Shown: piece after piece, positions 8,047 to 16,542 of the stretch
How positions within the stretch are numbered: the first letter of the stretch is position 1
Layout of the letters: the number at the start of each line of letters is the position of its first letter
Origin: Pseudogemmobacter hezensis
Lineage (GTDB): Bacteria; Pseudomonadota; Alphaproteobacteria; Rhodobacterales; Rhodobacteraceae
Direction of reading: 5' to 3'
NCBI RefSeq assembly: GCF_013155295.1
Contig: NZ_JABJXT010000012.1
Location: 62,001 to 126,000, forward strand
Length of the DNA: 64,000 nucleotides
Program-made: the position numbers and the translations under genes
The notes under the pieces: model-generated
Database searches by the model: none
Told to the model about the DNA's origin: nothing
What the model saw: only the letters and a program-made list of their open reading frames with translations

Positions 8047-10167
8047 TTGTCGACGGCTTTCCTGGCGCTTTTCACCGCGGATCTGCAGGCGCAGGAGTGG
8101 GCAGAGGCGGAAAGCGCTGCATTGGGAACGATCACGCTGCAGGTCAATGGCGCGTCAACGGCCCCTGTGACCGGCTATCTGGCCGGATCCAGCGCCGGGG
8201 CCACGAAAACCGACACGCCTTTGCATCTGACGCCTCAATCGGTCTCGGTGGTTACGGCAGATGAGGTGCGTGACCGGGCGGCGCTGACGCTTGGGGATGC
8301 GGTGAAATACACACCGGGCTTCACATCGCCCTCTCGGAGTTTCGCTCGGGCGACGGATCGCTTCCGGATCCGGGGCTTTGATGTCGAGGCAGGCACCGGC
8401 GGGCTTTTGCGCGACGGGATGCGCCTGCAGGTGAATTCCTATGACGGCACGCAAGAGCCTTTCGGGCTGGAGCGGGTCGATGTCGTGCGCGGCGCGGCCT
8501 CGGTGCTTTACGGCCAGCTTTCGCCGGGGGGCATGGTGAATGCGGTCTCAAAGCGGCCGACCGAAACCCCCTTCCATGAGCTGGGCGTCGAGGTCGGAAC
8601 ACATGGCCGCAGGCAGATCACCGGTGATTTCAGCAATCGCCTTTCCGAGACGCTGTCTTACCGCGTGACGGTTCTGGCGCGTGAAAGCGATACGGAAACC
8701 AATTATGTCAATGACGACCGGCTGTATTTCGCGCCCTCGCTGACTTGGGCCCCGACCGAGGACACCTCGCTGACGGTTCTGGGCTTCTGGCAGAACAGCA
8801 AGACCCGCTTTCCCGCGCCACTGCCCTATGGGATCATCGAGGGGATCGGCAGCGGGCCCTTCATTCTGGATCGCGGCACCTTCATCGGCGAGCCGGGCTA
8901 TGACCATATGGAAAGCGACATGATGGCGCTTGGCTATGAGTTCAGCCATCGTTTCGCCAATGACATGCGGCTGTCGGTCAAATCGCGCTATTACGAATCT
9001 GATCTCGACTGGCGCTATCTGATGGCCCAGACCGGGGCGGCGGCGGTTGCCAATGTGATGAATACCGGCATTCTGGCCCGCCAGTACAGTGATCGTCATG
9101 ACCGCGCCCGGGGTGTCACGCATGACATGAACCTCAGCTTCGGCTTCACCACCGGCGCGCTCAGCCATGAGGTTCTGGTCGGCTATGACTTCCAGAAAAC
9201 GCGGTTCAACTCTGACAATTTCCGCGCGGCCGCGCCCTCAATCGACCTGAACGATCCGGTTTACGGCGTCACCTTCTCAATCAACCGCGACCCAGCCCGC
9301 AATCGCGGCAGCGAGACCGATATCACCCAGCACGGCGTCTATCTGCAGGATCAGATCCGCTTTGACGAGCGCTGGAATGTGTTGGTTGGCCTGCGCCATG
9401 ACTGGGTCGAGCAGACCTTCAGCTATAAGGCCCTTGCCGGCACGCATGAGCGCAAATCCGAGCGCACGACCTGGCGCGCAGGCCTGGTCTATGAGGGCGA
9501 GAATGGCCTTTCGCCCTATATCAGCTTCTCGCAATCCTTCTTCCCGGTGGCGGTCTCGGAATATACCGAGGCGGTGAATTTTGAGCCGATGCTGGGCGAG
9601 CAGTTCGAGATTGGCCTGCGTTATCAGCCGCCTGGCAGCAATATGATGTTCAGCGCCAGCCTTTATGACCTGACCCAGGACAATGTCGTGGCCCGCAACC
9701 TTGCCGGTGATCTGACCCAGATCGGCCAGCGCCGCGCAAAGGGGTTTGAGCTGGAGGCGCGTGGCGATCTGACGGATGCGCTTTCGATGACGGCCTCTTA
9801 CGCCTATACCGACGCGCGGATCACCCGCAGCGAGGATGCCGCGGAAATTGGTCGCCGCAGCGAGGATACGCCGTACCACCAGGCTGCGCTCTGGCTGAAA
9901 TGGGACCTGGCACAGATGGGGGTCGAGGGCCTGACCATCGGCACCGGGGTTCGCTTTAAGGGGGATACCCGCGCCTCGGGCATCCCGCGCGAGATCCTCG
10001 GCCATACGCTGGTTGACCTGCTGGTACGCTATGAGGTGAGGGAGAATTTCGACCTTTCTCTGAACGCGACCAATCTCTTCGACAAAGACTATGCCGATTG
10101 CGATTACACGACCTGCCGCTATGGCGATGGCCGTGAGGTCACGCTGACCGCCCGCCACCGCTGGTAA
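8047..10167 (+). CDS. TonB-dependent siderophore receptor (5' end apparently frameshifted; natural start probably 7994)
   Basis: Outer-membrane ferric-siderophore receptor of about 706 residues. It has a plug domain (LHLTPQSVSVVTADEVRDRA; FRIRGFDVE; VDVVRGAASVLYGQLSPGG), a long beta-barrel, and a C-terminal aromatic residue (ARHRW). In the current frame the only starts are weak, such as TTG 8047, which sits inside the signal peptide core. A well-placed ATG at 7994, six bases after AGGAGG, is in the adjacent frame. Adding one C to the CCCC run at 8006-8009 joins them and yields MQTDPPFRLAQPVLQGLL followed by LSTAFLALFTADLQAQ, a good signal peptide. Either the read lost a C or the gene is off in this strain. 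The importer operon is divergent; a terminator follows at 10185-10222. Confidence 0.87.
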   Translation: MSTAFLALFTADLQAQEWAEAESAALGTITLQVNGASTAPVTGYLAGSSAGATKTDTPLHLTPQSVSVVTADEVRDRAALTLGDAVKYTPGFTSPSRSFARATDRFRIRGFDVEAGTGGLLRDGMRLQVNSYDGTQEPFGLERVDVVRGAASVLYGQLSPGGMVNAVSKRPTETPFHELGVEVGTHGRRQITGDFSNRLSETLSYRVTVLARESDTETNYVNDDRLYFAPSLTWAPTEDTSLTVLGFWQNSKTRFPAPLPYGIIEGIGSGPFILDRGTFIGEPGYDHMESDMMALGYEFSHRFANDMRLSVKSRYYESDLDWRYLMAQTGAAAVANVMNTGILARQYSDRHDRARGVTHDMNLSFGFTTGALSHEVLVGYDFQKTRFNSDNFRAAAPSIDLNDPVYGVTFSINRDPARNRGSETDITQHGVYLQDQIRFDERWNVLVGLRHDWVEQTFSYKALAGTHERKSERTTWRAGLVYEGENGLSPYISFSQSFFPVAVSEYTEAVNFEPMLGEQFEIGLRYQPPGSNMMFSASLYDLTQDNVVARNLAGDLTQIGQRRAKGFELEARGDLTDALSMTASYAYTDARITRSEDAAEIGRRSEDTPYHQAALWLKWDLAQMGVEGLTIGTGVRFKGDTRASGIPREILGHTLVDLLVRYEVRENFDLSLNATNLFDKDYADCDYTTCRYGDGREVTLTARHRW

Positions 10168-11533
10168 GCGCTGATTTGCGCCCCGGCCTTTCGCTTCTGA
10201 GCCCCGCCAGAAGCGAAAGGCCCCGCGTCAGGTCATCCCCCGCAGGGGCCCCCAGACAGAGGCGGATACCGCTTTCGGTATCCGCCTCATCTGTCATGAT
10301 AGTCTGGGGGGATGTGACCTCAACTCCCAGCGACTGGGCGGCGCTGGCGAAAGCCATGGCCTCGTGGGCGGGCATCGGCAGCCACAGATGGAACGCGCTA
10401 TCCGCCCCGATCAGCTGGTGGCCGTCCAGGATGGTGCGCGCGATTGCACCGCGCCGCGCCGCCTCCAGCCGCAGTGCAGCGCGCAATTCCTCGGCCACGC
10501 CGTTCAGCAGCCATTGCTCTATCAGCGCCGAATCCACCGGCGAGGCGGTCAGCGGCAGGGCCACCAGCGTTGCGGTTGCAGCCGCCACCCGGTCGGGCGG
10601 CACCAGCAGAACCCCAAGCCGCAGCCCGGCACTGAGGCTTTTCGACAAGCTGGAAACATGCAGCACGATCTCTGGCGCCAGGCTGACAAGGGGCGGCCGG
10701 GACGGGTCAGAGCCAAGGCTGTAAACGCCGTCCTCGACAATCGGAACCCTATGCGCCCTGCAGATGCGGATGATCTCATGGCGCCTGGCAAGGCCCATGG
10801 TTCTGGTGGTCGGGTTGTGGGTGTCAGGGGTGACATAGACCAGCCGCTGTTTCGGATTGTCACGCTCTGCGTGCAGGACGCGATCCAGATCCGCCGGGCA
10901 CATCCCCTCGGCGTCCATGGCAACGGCCCGCAGCGGATGGCCCCGGTGCCGTGCCAGCGAAATCGCCCCGGAATAGCTGAACCGCTCGGTGATGATCAGG
11001 CCGCGCCCGCCGCAAAGCATGTCAAACCCCAGCCACAGCGCCTGCTGCCCGCTGCCTGTCAGCACCATATCATCGGGACGGGCCGGGACGCCGATGCTTT
11101 CCAGCCAATGCGCCAGAAGCCTGCGATGGGCGTCGTGGCCCGTAGGCGGCGGCCGCAGATTGACGCGGTCGCTGTCGATCCTGCGGGCGATGATCGACAG
11201 GCTGCGCGACAACAGGCGGTCGCTGATCATATGCGGCAGCACATTGCCCGAGAAATCGATCATCGGCCCTTTGCGCGATTCCACCGCCGAGACAAAAGTG
11301 CCCCGTCCCTTGATGCTGCGCAAAAGCCCCCGGCGCTCCAGCGCGGCATAGGCCTTGGTGACGGTGCCGACGCCGATCTGCAGGGTCCAGCCCAGGTCAC
11401 GATGGGCGGGCATGCGGTCACCATCCACCAGGCGGCCGGCCAGGATATCATCGGAAATCGCGGTGATCAGACGGTCAGAGGTGGTGCCGGGGCCATCGGT
11501 CAGATGGGGGCTCCAAGGGGATTTAAGGCGCAT
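10139..11533 (-). CDS. MocR/PdxR-type transcriptional regulator (GntR helix-turn-helix fused to aminotransferase domain)
   Basis: A 464-residue fusion. An N-terminal GntR winged helix (residues about 15-80; DGDRMPAHRDLGWTLQIGVG, then TKAYAALERRGLL) is joined to a fold-type I aminotransferase domain. SLSKSLSAGLRLG contains the pyridoxal-phosphate lysine, and DNPKQRLVYVTPDTHNPT is typical of the cofactor site. Such proteins sense vitamin B6 or amino compounds and usually act on divergent or nearby genes. No pyridoxine synthesis or obvious amino-acid target lies beside it, so the effector is unknown. It converges on the TonB receptor and overlaps its last 29 bases. Two strong hairpins lie inside its 3' coding region (10185-10222 and 10249-10310). 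Confidence 0.88.
   Translation of the reverse strand: MRLKSPWSPHLTDGPGTTSDRLITAISDDILAGRLVDGDRMPAHRDLGWTLQIGVGTVTKAYAALERRGLLRSIKGRGTFVSAVESRKGPMIDFSGNVLPHMISDRLLSRSLSIIARRIDSDRVNLRPPPTGHDAHRRLLAHWLESIGVPARPDDMVLTGSGQQALWLGFDMLCGGRGLIITERFSYSGAISLARHRGHPLRAVAMDAEGMCPADLDRVLHAERDNPKQRLVYVTPDTHNPTTRTMGLARRHEIIRICRAHRVPIVEDGVYSLGSDPSRPPLVSLAPEIVLHVSSLSKSLSAGLRLGVLLVPPDRVAAATATLVALPLTASPVDSALIEQWLLNGVAEELRAALRLEAARRGAIARTILDGHQLIGADSAFHLWLPMPAHEAMAFASAAQSLGVEVTSPQTIMTDEADTESGIRLCLGAPAGDDLTRGLSLLAGLRSERPGRKSALTSGGGRSA
10185..10222. terminator. Strong hairpin after the TonB receptor, inside the 3' end of the convergent regulator gene
   Basis: Perfect 15-bp inverted repeat, GGCCTTTCGCTTCTG (10185-10199) and CAGAAGCGAAAGGCC (10208-10222), with an eight-base loop, starting 17 bases after the receptor stop. 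It probably ends or protects the receptor transcript. There is no T run after it, so it is not a textbook intrinsic terminator. Confidence 0.55.
10249..10310. other. Nested inverted repeats within the regulator coding sequence
   Basis: CCCCCAGAC (10249-10257) pairs with GTCTGGGGG (10302-10310) and encloses an 11-bp perfect stem (10260-10270 with 10277-10287, loop gctttc). The structure overlaps codons for the segment TDEADTESGIRLCLGAP of the MocR-type protein. It could be a second barrier to transcription read-through from the receptor, or a structured region in the regulator mRNA. Confidence 0.45.
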
Positions 11534-11681
11534 GGGCGGGATCTCTCAATGGCGCGGCGATGCGACCGTCTGGCCCGGCTTTGGTTGCAGATCGGGGCGG
11601 TATCCGCAAGGTGCATGCGGGGTGCCTTGCGGGCTGCACCTGCCCCCCGCACGCCCGCGCGTTTTTCCCGATCTGCCGCTT

Positions 11682-12395
11682 TCAGGTGGCGGCGAGGAAC
11701 CGCTCTGGATTGGCCGCCGCGAAGGCCTTTCGCACCTCATCTGCGGTGCGGGTCAGGTGGATCTCGGTCATCTTGCAGGCGCGCAGCACGTTGCGGTCGC
11801 GCACGGCCTCATAGATGGCGAGATGCTCTTCTGTGACCGAGCGCCAGCCGCGCGACGCCGTCAGCGAGACGCGGCGATAGCGCTCTGACTGCTGGTAAAG
11901 CTGCTGCCGAAACCGAATGATGATTGGCGAATCCGCTGCCGCCACCAGCGAGGCATGAAAGGCCCGGTTGCTTGATTCCCATGCCTCCAGCAGCTGCGGT
12001 GTCAGGGCCTCGGCGGATGCGGGCAGCTGCGCCTCTATATCGGCCAGCTGGCTGAAGGTATCGGTAACGCTTTGCATCCAGGCCGCATCGCCTTTGACAA
12101 TCGCAGAGCTGATCGCCTCGGTTTCAAGCAGGCTGCGCACCCGCGTCAGATCGTCCAGCTCGGCCAGTGACATCGGCGCGACCCAAAAGCCGCGCTGTGC
12201 TTCAGTGGTGACCATCCGGTCGCCGATCAGCCGCGCCAGCGCCTCACGCAAGGGCGACATGCCGACACCGTAATCCTGCATCAGCCCTTCCAGCTTCAGC
12301 TTGGCCCCGGCCTGCAGCTTTCCGGCGACAATATCTTCGCGCAACTGCAGATATGTGCGGTCTGACAGGCTTCTGGCGGGGCTGGCGGAAGTCAT
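11682..12395 (-). CDS. GntR-family transcriptional regulator with FCD ligand-binding domain
   Basis: About 237 residues. The N-terminal winged helix starts at LSDRTYLQLREDIVAGKLQAG and includes the recognition segment YGVGMSPLREALARLIGD. An all-alpha FCD domain follows, with metal or ligand contacts suggested by NRAFHASLVAA and HLAIYEAVRDRN, then EIHLTRT. The ATG at 12395 is chosen: it has GGAG about ten bases upstream, whereas an in-frame extension to 12428 begins with a non-standard codon. FCD regulators usually sense carboxylic acids and repress a divergent catabolic operon. The divergent eleven-gene importer and ring-cleavage unit starting at 12608 is the obvious target, and two palindromes lie between them. 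Confidence 0.88.
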   Translation of the reverse strand: MTSASPARSLSDRTYLQLREDIVAGKLQAGAKLKLEGLMQDYGVGMSPLREALARLIGDRMVTTEAQRGFWVAPMSLAELDDLTRVRSLLETEAISSAIVKGDAAWMQSVTDTFSQLADIEAQLPASAEALTPQLLEAWESSNRAFHASLVAAADSPIIIRFRQQLYQQSERYRRVSLTASRGWRSVTEEHLAIYEAVRDRNVLRACKMTEIHLTRTADEVRKAFAAANPERFLAAT

Positions 12396-12507
12396 TCTGT
12401 ATCGGCTCCGGCTGGTTCCTGCTGCCAATAGAAGGCATTATTTTCGATATTTCAACCGCGATGGTGGCCGTATGTGAGAAAAACTGCCGTATTTGTGGGG
12501 GTTTTCG

Positions 12508-12534
12508 TGAGGCGCCTCATAAAATTTCGAAATT
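12508..12534. promoter_or_regulatory. Paired 12-bp palindromes and -35 element upstream of the importer/catabolic operon
   Basis: Two perfect palindromes lie side by side: TGAGGCGCCTCA (12508-12519) and AATTTCGAAATT (12523-12534), centres 15 bp apart. A TTGACA hexamer follows at 12538-12543, positioned as a -35 box for the operon that starts with the ATG at 12608. This placement suits repression by the divergent GntR/FCD protein. The match of these sequences to that regulator is inference. Confidence 0.5.
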
Positions 12535-12607
12535 ATATTGACAGTCGTGCTGAGGTTGTGTTCCATCCCAACCAGCGGAAGGGGAGCCGCTGCCAGGGAG
12601 GATTAAA

Positions 12608-13810
12608 ATGACAATGAAAGACGCAATCACGCGCCGCAGGCTTATTGCCGCTGGTGGCGCGACGGCTTTTGCCGGGATGCTGGGCGCGCCGCTGATCGCA
12701 AAGGCCGCCAATGGATCACTGAGGATCGGCATGGTGACCTCGCTTTCGGGGCCTTTTGCGGGCCTGGGCGAGGCGATGCGCGATGGCATCGTCATGGCGC
12801 TTGAGGAATATGGCAATGAGATCGCCGGCCGCAGGATTGAGCTGATCGTCGAGGATGATCAGGCCAAACCCGATGAGGGCGTGCGCAAATTCCGCAAGCT
12901 GATCGGCCAGGACAATGTTGATATTGTCTCGGGCGTGATCTCTTCGGCGGTGGCGCTGGCGGTGCGCGATGTGGTGACCGAGGCCGAGGCGCTGACCTTC
13001 ATCTCGGCGGGGTCTGCAAATGCGCTGGCGCGCGATGCGGCCAGCCCGCTGGTGTTCCGCCCGACCAAGACGAACTGGATGCTGGGCCATACGGCGGGGC
13101 TTTGGGCGGCAGAGAAAATCTCGAAAACCGGCTGCCTTACCATCGGCGCTGATTATGCGGCCGGGCGCGAATATATCGGCGATTTTGTCGAGACCTATAC
13201 CGCTCAGGGCGGCGCGGTCGGTCAACAGCTTTGGGCGCCTTTGGGCACCACTGATTTCGGGCCGCTGCTGACCGCCATTGCCAGCGTGCAGCCCGAATTC
13301 ATCTATTCCTTCTTCGCAGGTTCGGATGCGGTCCGCTTCCTCAGGCAGATGAAAGATTACCGTCTGCATGAGAAAGTCAAAGTGCTGGGCGGTGGTGCGC
13401 TCTTTGACCAGGAAGACGTGATTGCGACGGTGAAAGATGCGGCGCTTGGCGGGCTGAACACCTGCAACCAATCGCCGACCGCGCCCGCATCGCAGGCATT
13501 CTCGGCCGCCTATCTGGCGCGGCGGGGCGTTTTGCCGGGCGAGATGGGCACTGCGGGCTATGTCACGGCGCAGGTCATCAAAGCCGCGCTTGAGCGCGTC
13601 GGGGGGGATGTGGCCGCGAAAGACCAGCTGAAGGAAAATCTGCTGGCCCTGCCGGTCGATACGGTCTTTGGACCGATGTCTTTTGATCCGCGCAACAATC
13701 AGGCGATCCTGGACATCTATGTCAATGAGATCACCGAAAGCGCGGATGGCCCGGTCAACCAGGTGATCCACACTTATCAGGGCGTGCAGGATCCGGGGCC
13801 CACCGCCTGA
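12608..13810 (+). CDS. Branched-chain amino acid/aromatic-acid type ABC transporter substrate-binding protein
   Basis: Periplasmic LivK-type type I binding protein, 400 residues. The N-terminus has a twin-arginine-like signal (TRRRLIAAGG, hydrophobic stretch, GAPLIAKAA) and the mature part opens LRIGMVTSLSGPFAGLGEAM, characteristic of this family, with ELIVEDDQAKPDEG after it. A GGGAGG ribosome site precedes the ATG. It is the first gene of the plus-strand unit running to 23719. Because ring-cleavage enzymes follow the importer, the ligand is more likely an aromatic or other catabolic acid than leucine; this is inference. A hairpin follows the gene at 13863-13883. Confidence 0.88.
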   Translation: MTMKDAITRRRLIAAGGATAFAGMLGAPLIAKAANGSLRIGMVTSLSGPFAGLGEAMRDGIVMALEEYGNEIAGRRIELIVEDDQAKPDEGVRKFRKLIGQDNVDIVSGVISSAVALAVRDVVTEAEALTFISAGSANALARDAASPLVFRPTKTNWMLGHTAGLWAAEKISKTGCLTIGADYAAGREYIGDFVETYTAQGGAVGQQLWAPLGTTDFGPLLTAIASVQPEFIYSFFAGSDAVRFLRQMKDYRLHEKVKVLGGGALFDQEDVIATVKDAALGGLNTCNQSPTAPASQAFSAAYLARRGVLPGEMGTAGYVTAQVIKAALERVGGDVAAKDQLKENLLALPVDTVFGPMSFDPRNNQAILDIYVNEITESADGPVNQVIHTYQGVQDPGPTA

Positions 13811-13862
13811 TCTGACGTCTGATCTGCTGCAATAGCTGATCCGCCCCACCTGATATGGCAGG

Positions 13863-13883
13863 GCGCGCAGAGGGTCTGCGCGC
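13863..13883 (+). other. Intercistronic hairpin after the binding-protein gene
   Basis: GCGCGCAGA (13863-13871) and TCTGCGCGC (13875-13883) form a perfect 9-bp stem with a three-base loop in the 112-base gap between the binding protein and first permease. It probably stabilises the upstream message or reduces read-through so that the binding protein is made in excess. The same gap starts with a repeated TCTGATCTG motif directly after the stop. Confidence 0.5.
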
Positions 13884-13922
13884 TCCTGTCCCAATCACAG
13901 CCTGATCCAGAAGAGGCTCGGC

Positions 13923-14792
13923 ATGTCCTTCTATCTCGTTCAGATCCTGAACGCCCTTTCCTTCTCAATGCTGCTGATGCTGACGGGGCTTGGCCTTTCG
14001 GTCGTGCTCAGTCTGCTGAATTTCGTCAACCTGACGCATGGCTCGTCTTTTCTGCTGGGGGCCTATGTCTCTATCTGGTGGCTGGGCAGCGGTGCGCCCT
14101 GGTGGCTGGCCTTCCCGGTGGCCTTCCTGGCCTCGGCGCTGGCGGGCCTGGTGCTTGAGCGGTTTCCGTTCCGCCAGTTCTACACCCGCACCCACCTGAT
14201 GCAGGTGCTGCTGACCTATGGGCTTTCGGTGATCTTCGCCGATCTGATGCGGTGGGGCTTTGGGGCGCAGATCGCCTCGCCCGAGCTGCCAGAGATCCTC
14301 AGCGGGGTGATCTTTGTCTTTGACATGCCCTTCCCGATCTACCGGCTGTTCATCATCGTCTTCGGTGCGGTGCTGGCACTTGCGCTATGGTTCGTGATCG
14401 ACCGCACGATCTGGGGGGCCGTGGTGCGGGCCTGTGTGACCGATCGCCGCTTTGTCGAGACGCTGGGGCTGGATACCAAACGGATTTTTACCATCGTGGT
14501 CGCGGTGGCCGCCGGTCTTGGCGGGCTTAGCGGGGCGCTTGGGGCAGGGGTCCTTTCCGCCTATCCCGGCCTTGATGAGGAACAGCTGATCCTTGCCCTG
14601 ATCGTGGTGGTTGTGGGGGGACTGGGCACCTTCCGCGGCACCGTGCTCAGTGCGCTTTTGCTGGGCTTTACCATGACCTTCACCAAGGTCTGGATCCCTG
14701 AAATGTCGAATGTCGCAGCGCTGGCAATCATGGCTTTGATGCTGGTCATCGCGCCGCAGGGCCTTGTTGCACGGAAAGTGAGGCAGGTATGA
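13923..14792 (+). CDS. livH: LivH-type ABC transporter permease
   Basis: A 289-residue inner-membrane permease of the branched-chain amino acid transporter family. It opens with a hydrophobic helix and the typical LGLSVVLSLLNFVNLTHGS segment and has about eight membrane segments. GGLGTFRGTVLSALLLGF near the C-terminus resembles the coupling region that contacts the ATPases. Its stop overlaps the start of the LivM-type permease (ATGA, 14789-14792), so the two are translationally coupled and should form a heterodimer. The gene symbol reflects family, not proven substrate. Confidence 0.88.
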   Translation: MSFYLVQILNALSFSMLLMLTGLGLSVVLSLLNFVNLTHGSSFLLGAYVSIWWLGSGAPWWLAFPVAFLASALAGLVLERFPFRQFYTRTHLMQVLLTYGLSVIFADLMRWGFGAQIASPELPEILSGVIFVFDMPFPIYRLFIIVFGAVLALALWFVIDRTIWGAVVRACVTDRRFVETLGLDTKRIFTIVVAVAAGLGGLSGALGAGVLSAYPGLDEEQLILALIVVVVGGLGTFRGTVLSALLLGFTMTFTKVWIPEMSNVAALAIMALMLVIAPQGLVARKVRQV

Positions 14793-15787
14793 GCGATACC
14801 GTGAAACTGCAGGATGCCGCGAATGGCAGGGCCCCGGCGCCCAGCCGTCAGATCCTGGCCCTGGGGGTGATTGCCGTGCTGGCGGCGCTGCTGCCGCTGG
14901 TGGCCAGCGATTACCAGCTGCGCTTTGTCGCCGAGATCCTGATCGTTGGCGCCGCCGTCCTCAGCCTTGATCTGCTGGTTGGCTATGGCGGGCTGGTCTC
15001 GCTGGGGCATGCGACGCTGTTTGGCGGTGCGGCCTATGCGGCGGCGGTGGCCTCGCGCTCGCTTGGGGCGGATCTGACGCTGATGGTGGGGATCGGCACC
15101 CTGACGGGCATGGTGATGGCCTTCATCACCGGCATCGTGGTGATGCGCACCATCGCGCTTTTCTTCCTGATCCTGACGCTGATCGTCGGCCAGATCTTCT
15201 GGGAGATCGCGTTCCACTGGCGCGATGTGACCGGCGGCGCGGATGGTATGCGGGGCCTGCCAACGCTGAGCCTGAATCTGGGCGTGACCAAACTCGATCT
15301 GTCCTCAAGCTTTGCGCTTTACGTCACGGCAGCCGTGCTGGCCTTCGCGGCCTGGGCTGTGGCACGTTCCTTCGTGAATGCCCCCATCGGGCGCGCCCTG
15401 ATCGGCACCCGCGAGCGTCAGCTGCGGATGAGCGCGCTTGGCTATGACATCGCCCGCATCCGCATGATGGCGCTGCTGGCCTCGGGGGCGATTGCCGGGG
15501 CGGCGGGCTCTCTCTATCCCTTCGTCAACCAGTATATCGGGCCCAATTCGATGCAATGGACCTTCTCGGCGATGATGGTCGTGATGCTGGTGATCGGCGG
15601 CGTCGGCTCGCTTTACGGGGCCTTTATCGGCACGGCGGTCTACCTGGGCATCCAGACCTATATCTCTTCCTATACCGACCGCTGGCAGCTGGTTGTGGGC
15701 CTGATCTTCGTGCTGACCGTGATGATCATGCCGCGCGGCATCGTCCATGGCGTTGGCAGCCTCTTTGGCGGAAAGGGCAAACAATGA
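14789..15787 (+). CDS. livM: LivM-type ABC transporter permease
   Basis: A 332-residue polytopic permease with the LivM hallmarks VGYGGLVSLGHATLFGGAAY, GTRERQLRMSALGYD and SLYGAFIGTAVYLGIQTY. It has an extra N-terminal hydrophilic stretch of about 25 residues before the first helix. It partners the LivH-type protein and is coupled by overlap to it and to the following ATPase gene (ATGA at 15784-15787). Its role is to form half of the transmembrane channel for the ligand captured by the product of 12608-13810. Confidence 0.88.
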   Translation: MSDTVKLQDAANGRAPAPSRQILALGVIAVLAALLPLVASDYQLRFVAEILIVGAAVLSLDLLVGYGGLVSLGHATLFGGAAYAAAVASRSLGADLTLMVGIGTLTGMVMAFITGIVVMRTIALFFLILTLIVGQIFWEIAFHWRDVTGGADGMRGLPTLSLNLGVTKLDLSSSFALYVTAAVLAFAAWAVARSFVNAPIGRALIGTRERQLRMSALGYDIARIRMMALLASGAIAGAAGSLYPFVNQYIGPNSMQWTFSAMMVVMLVIGGVGSLYGAFIGTAVYLGIQTYISSYTDRWQLVVGLIFVLTVMIMPRGIVHGVGSLFGGKGKQ

Positions 15788-16542
15788 GCGGCGATCTTCT
15801 GCGCATTGAGAATGTCGGCATCGCCTTTGGCGGGCTGAAGGTTCTGACCGATGTGAACCTGACGGTGAAACAGGGCGAGACCATGGGCCTGATCGGCCCG
15901 AACGGCGCCGGAAAGACCACGCTTTTCAACATCGTGACGGGCTTTCTCAGCCCCAGCCACGGTGAGGTGGTGTTTGAGGGCAACCGCATCACCCAGACGC
16001 GCACCGCCCAGCGGGTGCGGATGGGGATCGTGCGAACCTTCCAGAAAAGCATGGTTTTCCCGGATCTTAGCGTGATGGAGAACCTGGCGCTGGCGCTGCG
16101 GGCGCGGACGCATGGCTATGCCTGGTGGCGCAGCGGTGCCGCCCTGGCCGCCGCAGATGCCAAAGCGCTGGAGATCCTGCGCAAGGCGGGCATGGCAGAT
16201 CGCGCCGGGCGCGTCGTCTCGTCGATGTCCTACGGGGATCAGCGGATCGTTGACGTGCTGATCTCGCTGGCGATGGAGCCGAAACTCCTGCTGCTGGACG
16301 AGCCGACGGCGGGCCTGTCAAAGGCCGAGGGCGAGCATCTGATCGAGGTGATCCGCACACTTTGCGGCAATACCTCGCTGGTGCTGGTCGCCCATGATCT
16401 CGACATCGTTTTTGCGGTCTGTGACCGGGTGGCGGTGCTGGATCTGGGCCGGATGATCGCCTGCGACACACCCGATGGCATCCGCGCCCATGAAGGGGCG
16501 CAGGCCGCCTATCTCGGCAAGGGAAAGGAGGCGGTGCAATGA
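15784..16542 (+). CDS. livG: LivG-type ABC transporter ATP-binding protein
   Basis: A 252-residue ATPase. The start at 15784 begins the domain cleanly (LLRIENVGIAFGGLKVLTDV) and overlaps the permease stop; a longer open frame reaching back to 15556 would lie inside livM. Walker A LIGPNGAGKTTLFNIVTGFL, a signature region with MSYGDQRIVDV, Walker B LLLLDEPTAGL and switch histidine VAHDLDIV are all visible. The signature reads SYGDQR rather than SGGQQR, as is usual for LivG proteins. It pairs with the LivF-type ATPase that follows. Confidence 0.88.
   Translation: MSGDLLRIENVGIAFGGLKVLTDVNLTVKQGETMGLIGPNGAGKTTLFNIVTGFLSPSHGEVVFEGNRITQTRTAQRVRMGIVRTFQKSMVFPDLSVMENLALALRARTHGYAWWRSGAALAAADAKALEILRKAGMADRAGRVVSSMSYGDQRIVDVLISLAMEPKLLLLDEPTAGLSKAEGEHLIEVIRTLCGNTSLVLVAHDLDIVFAVCDRVAVLDLGRMIACDTPDGIRAHEGAQAAYLGKGKEAVQ

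Noticed and set aside
11604-11640. Inverted repeat between the two regulator genes (CCGCAAGG and CCTTGCGG)
   Set aside because: The stem is short with a 13-base loop and no U run; it could be chance in GC-rich sequence, so it was not listed as a terminator.
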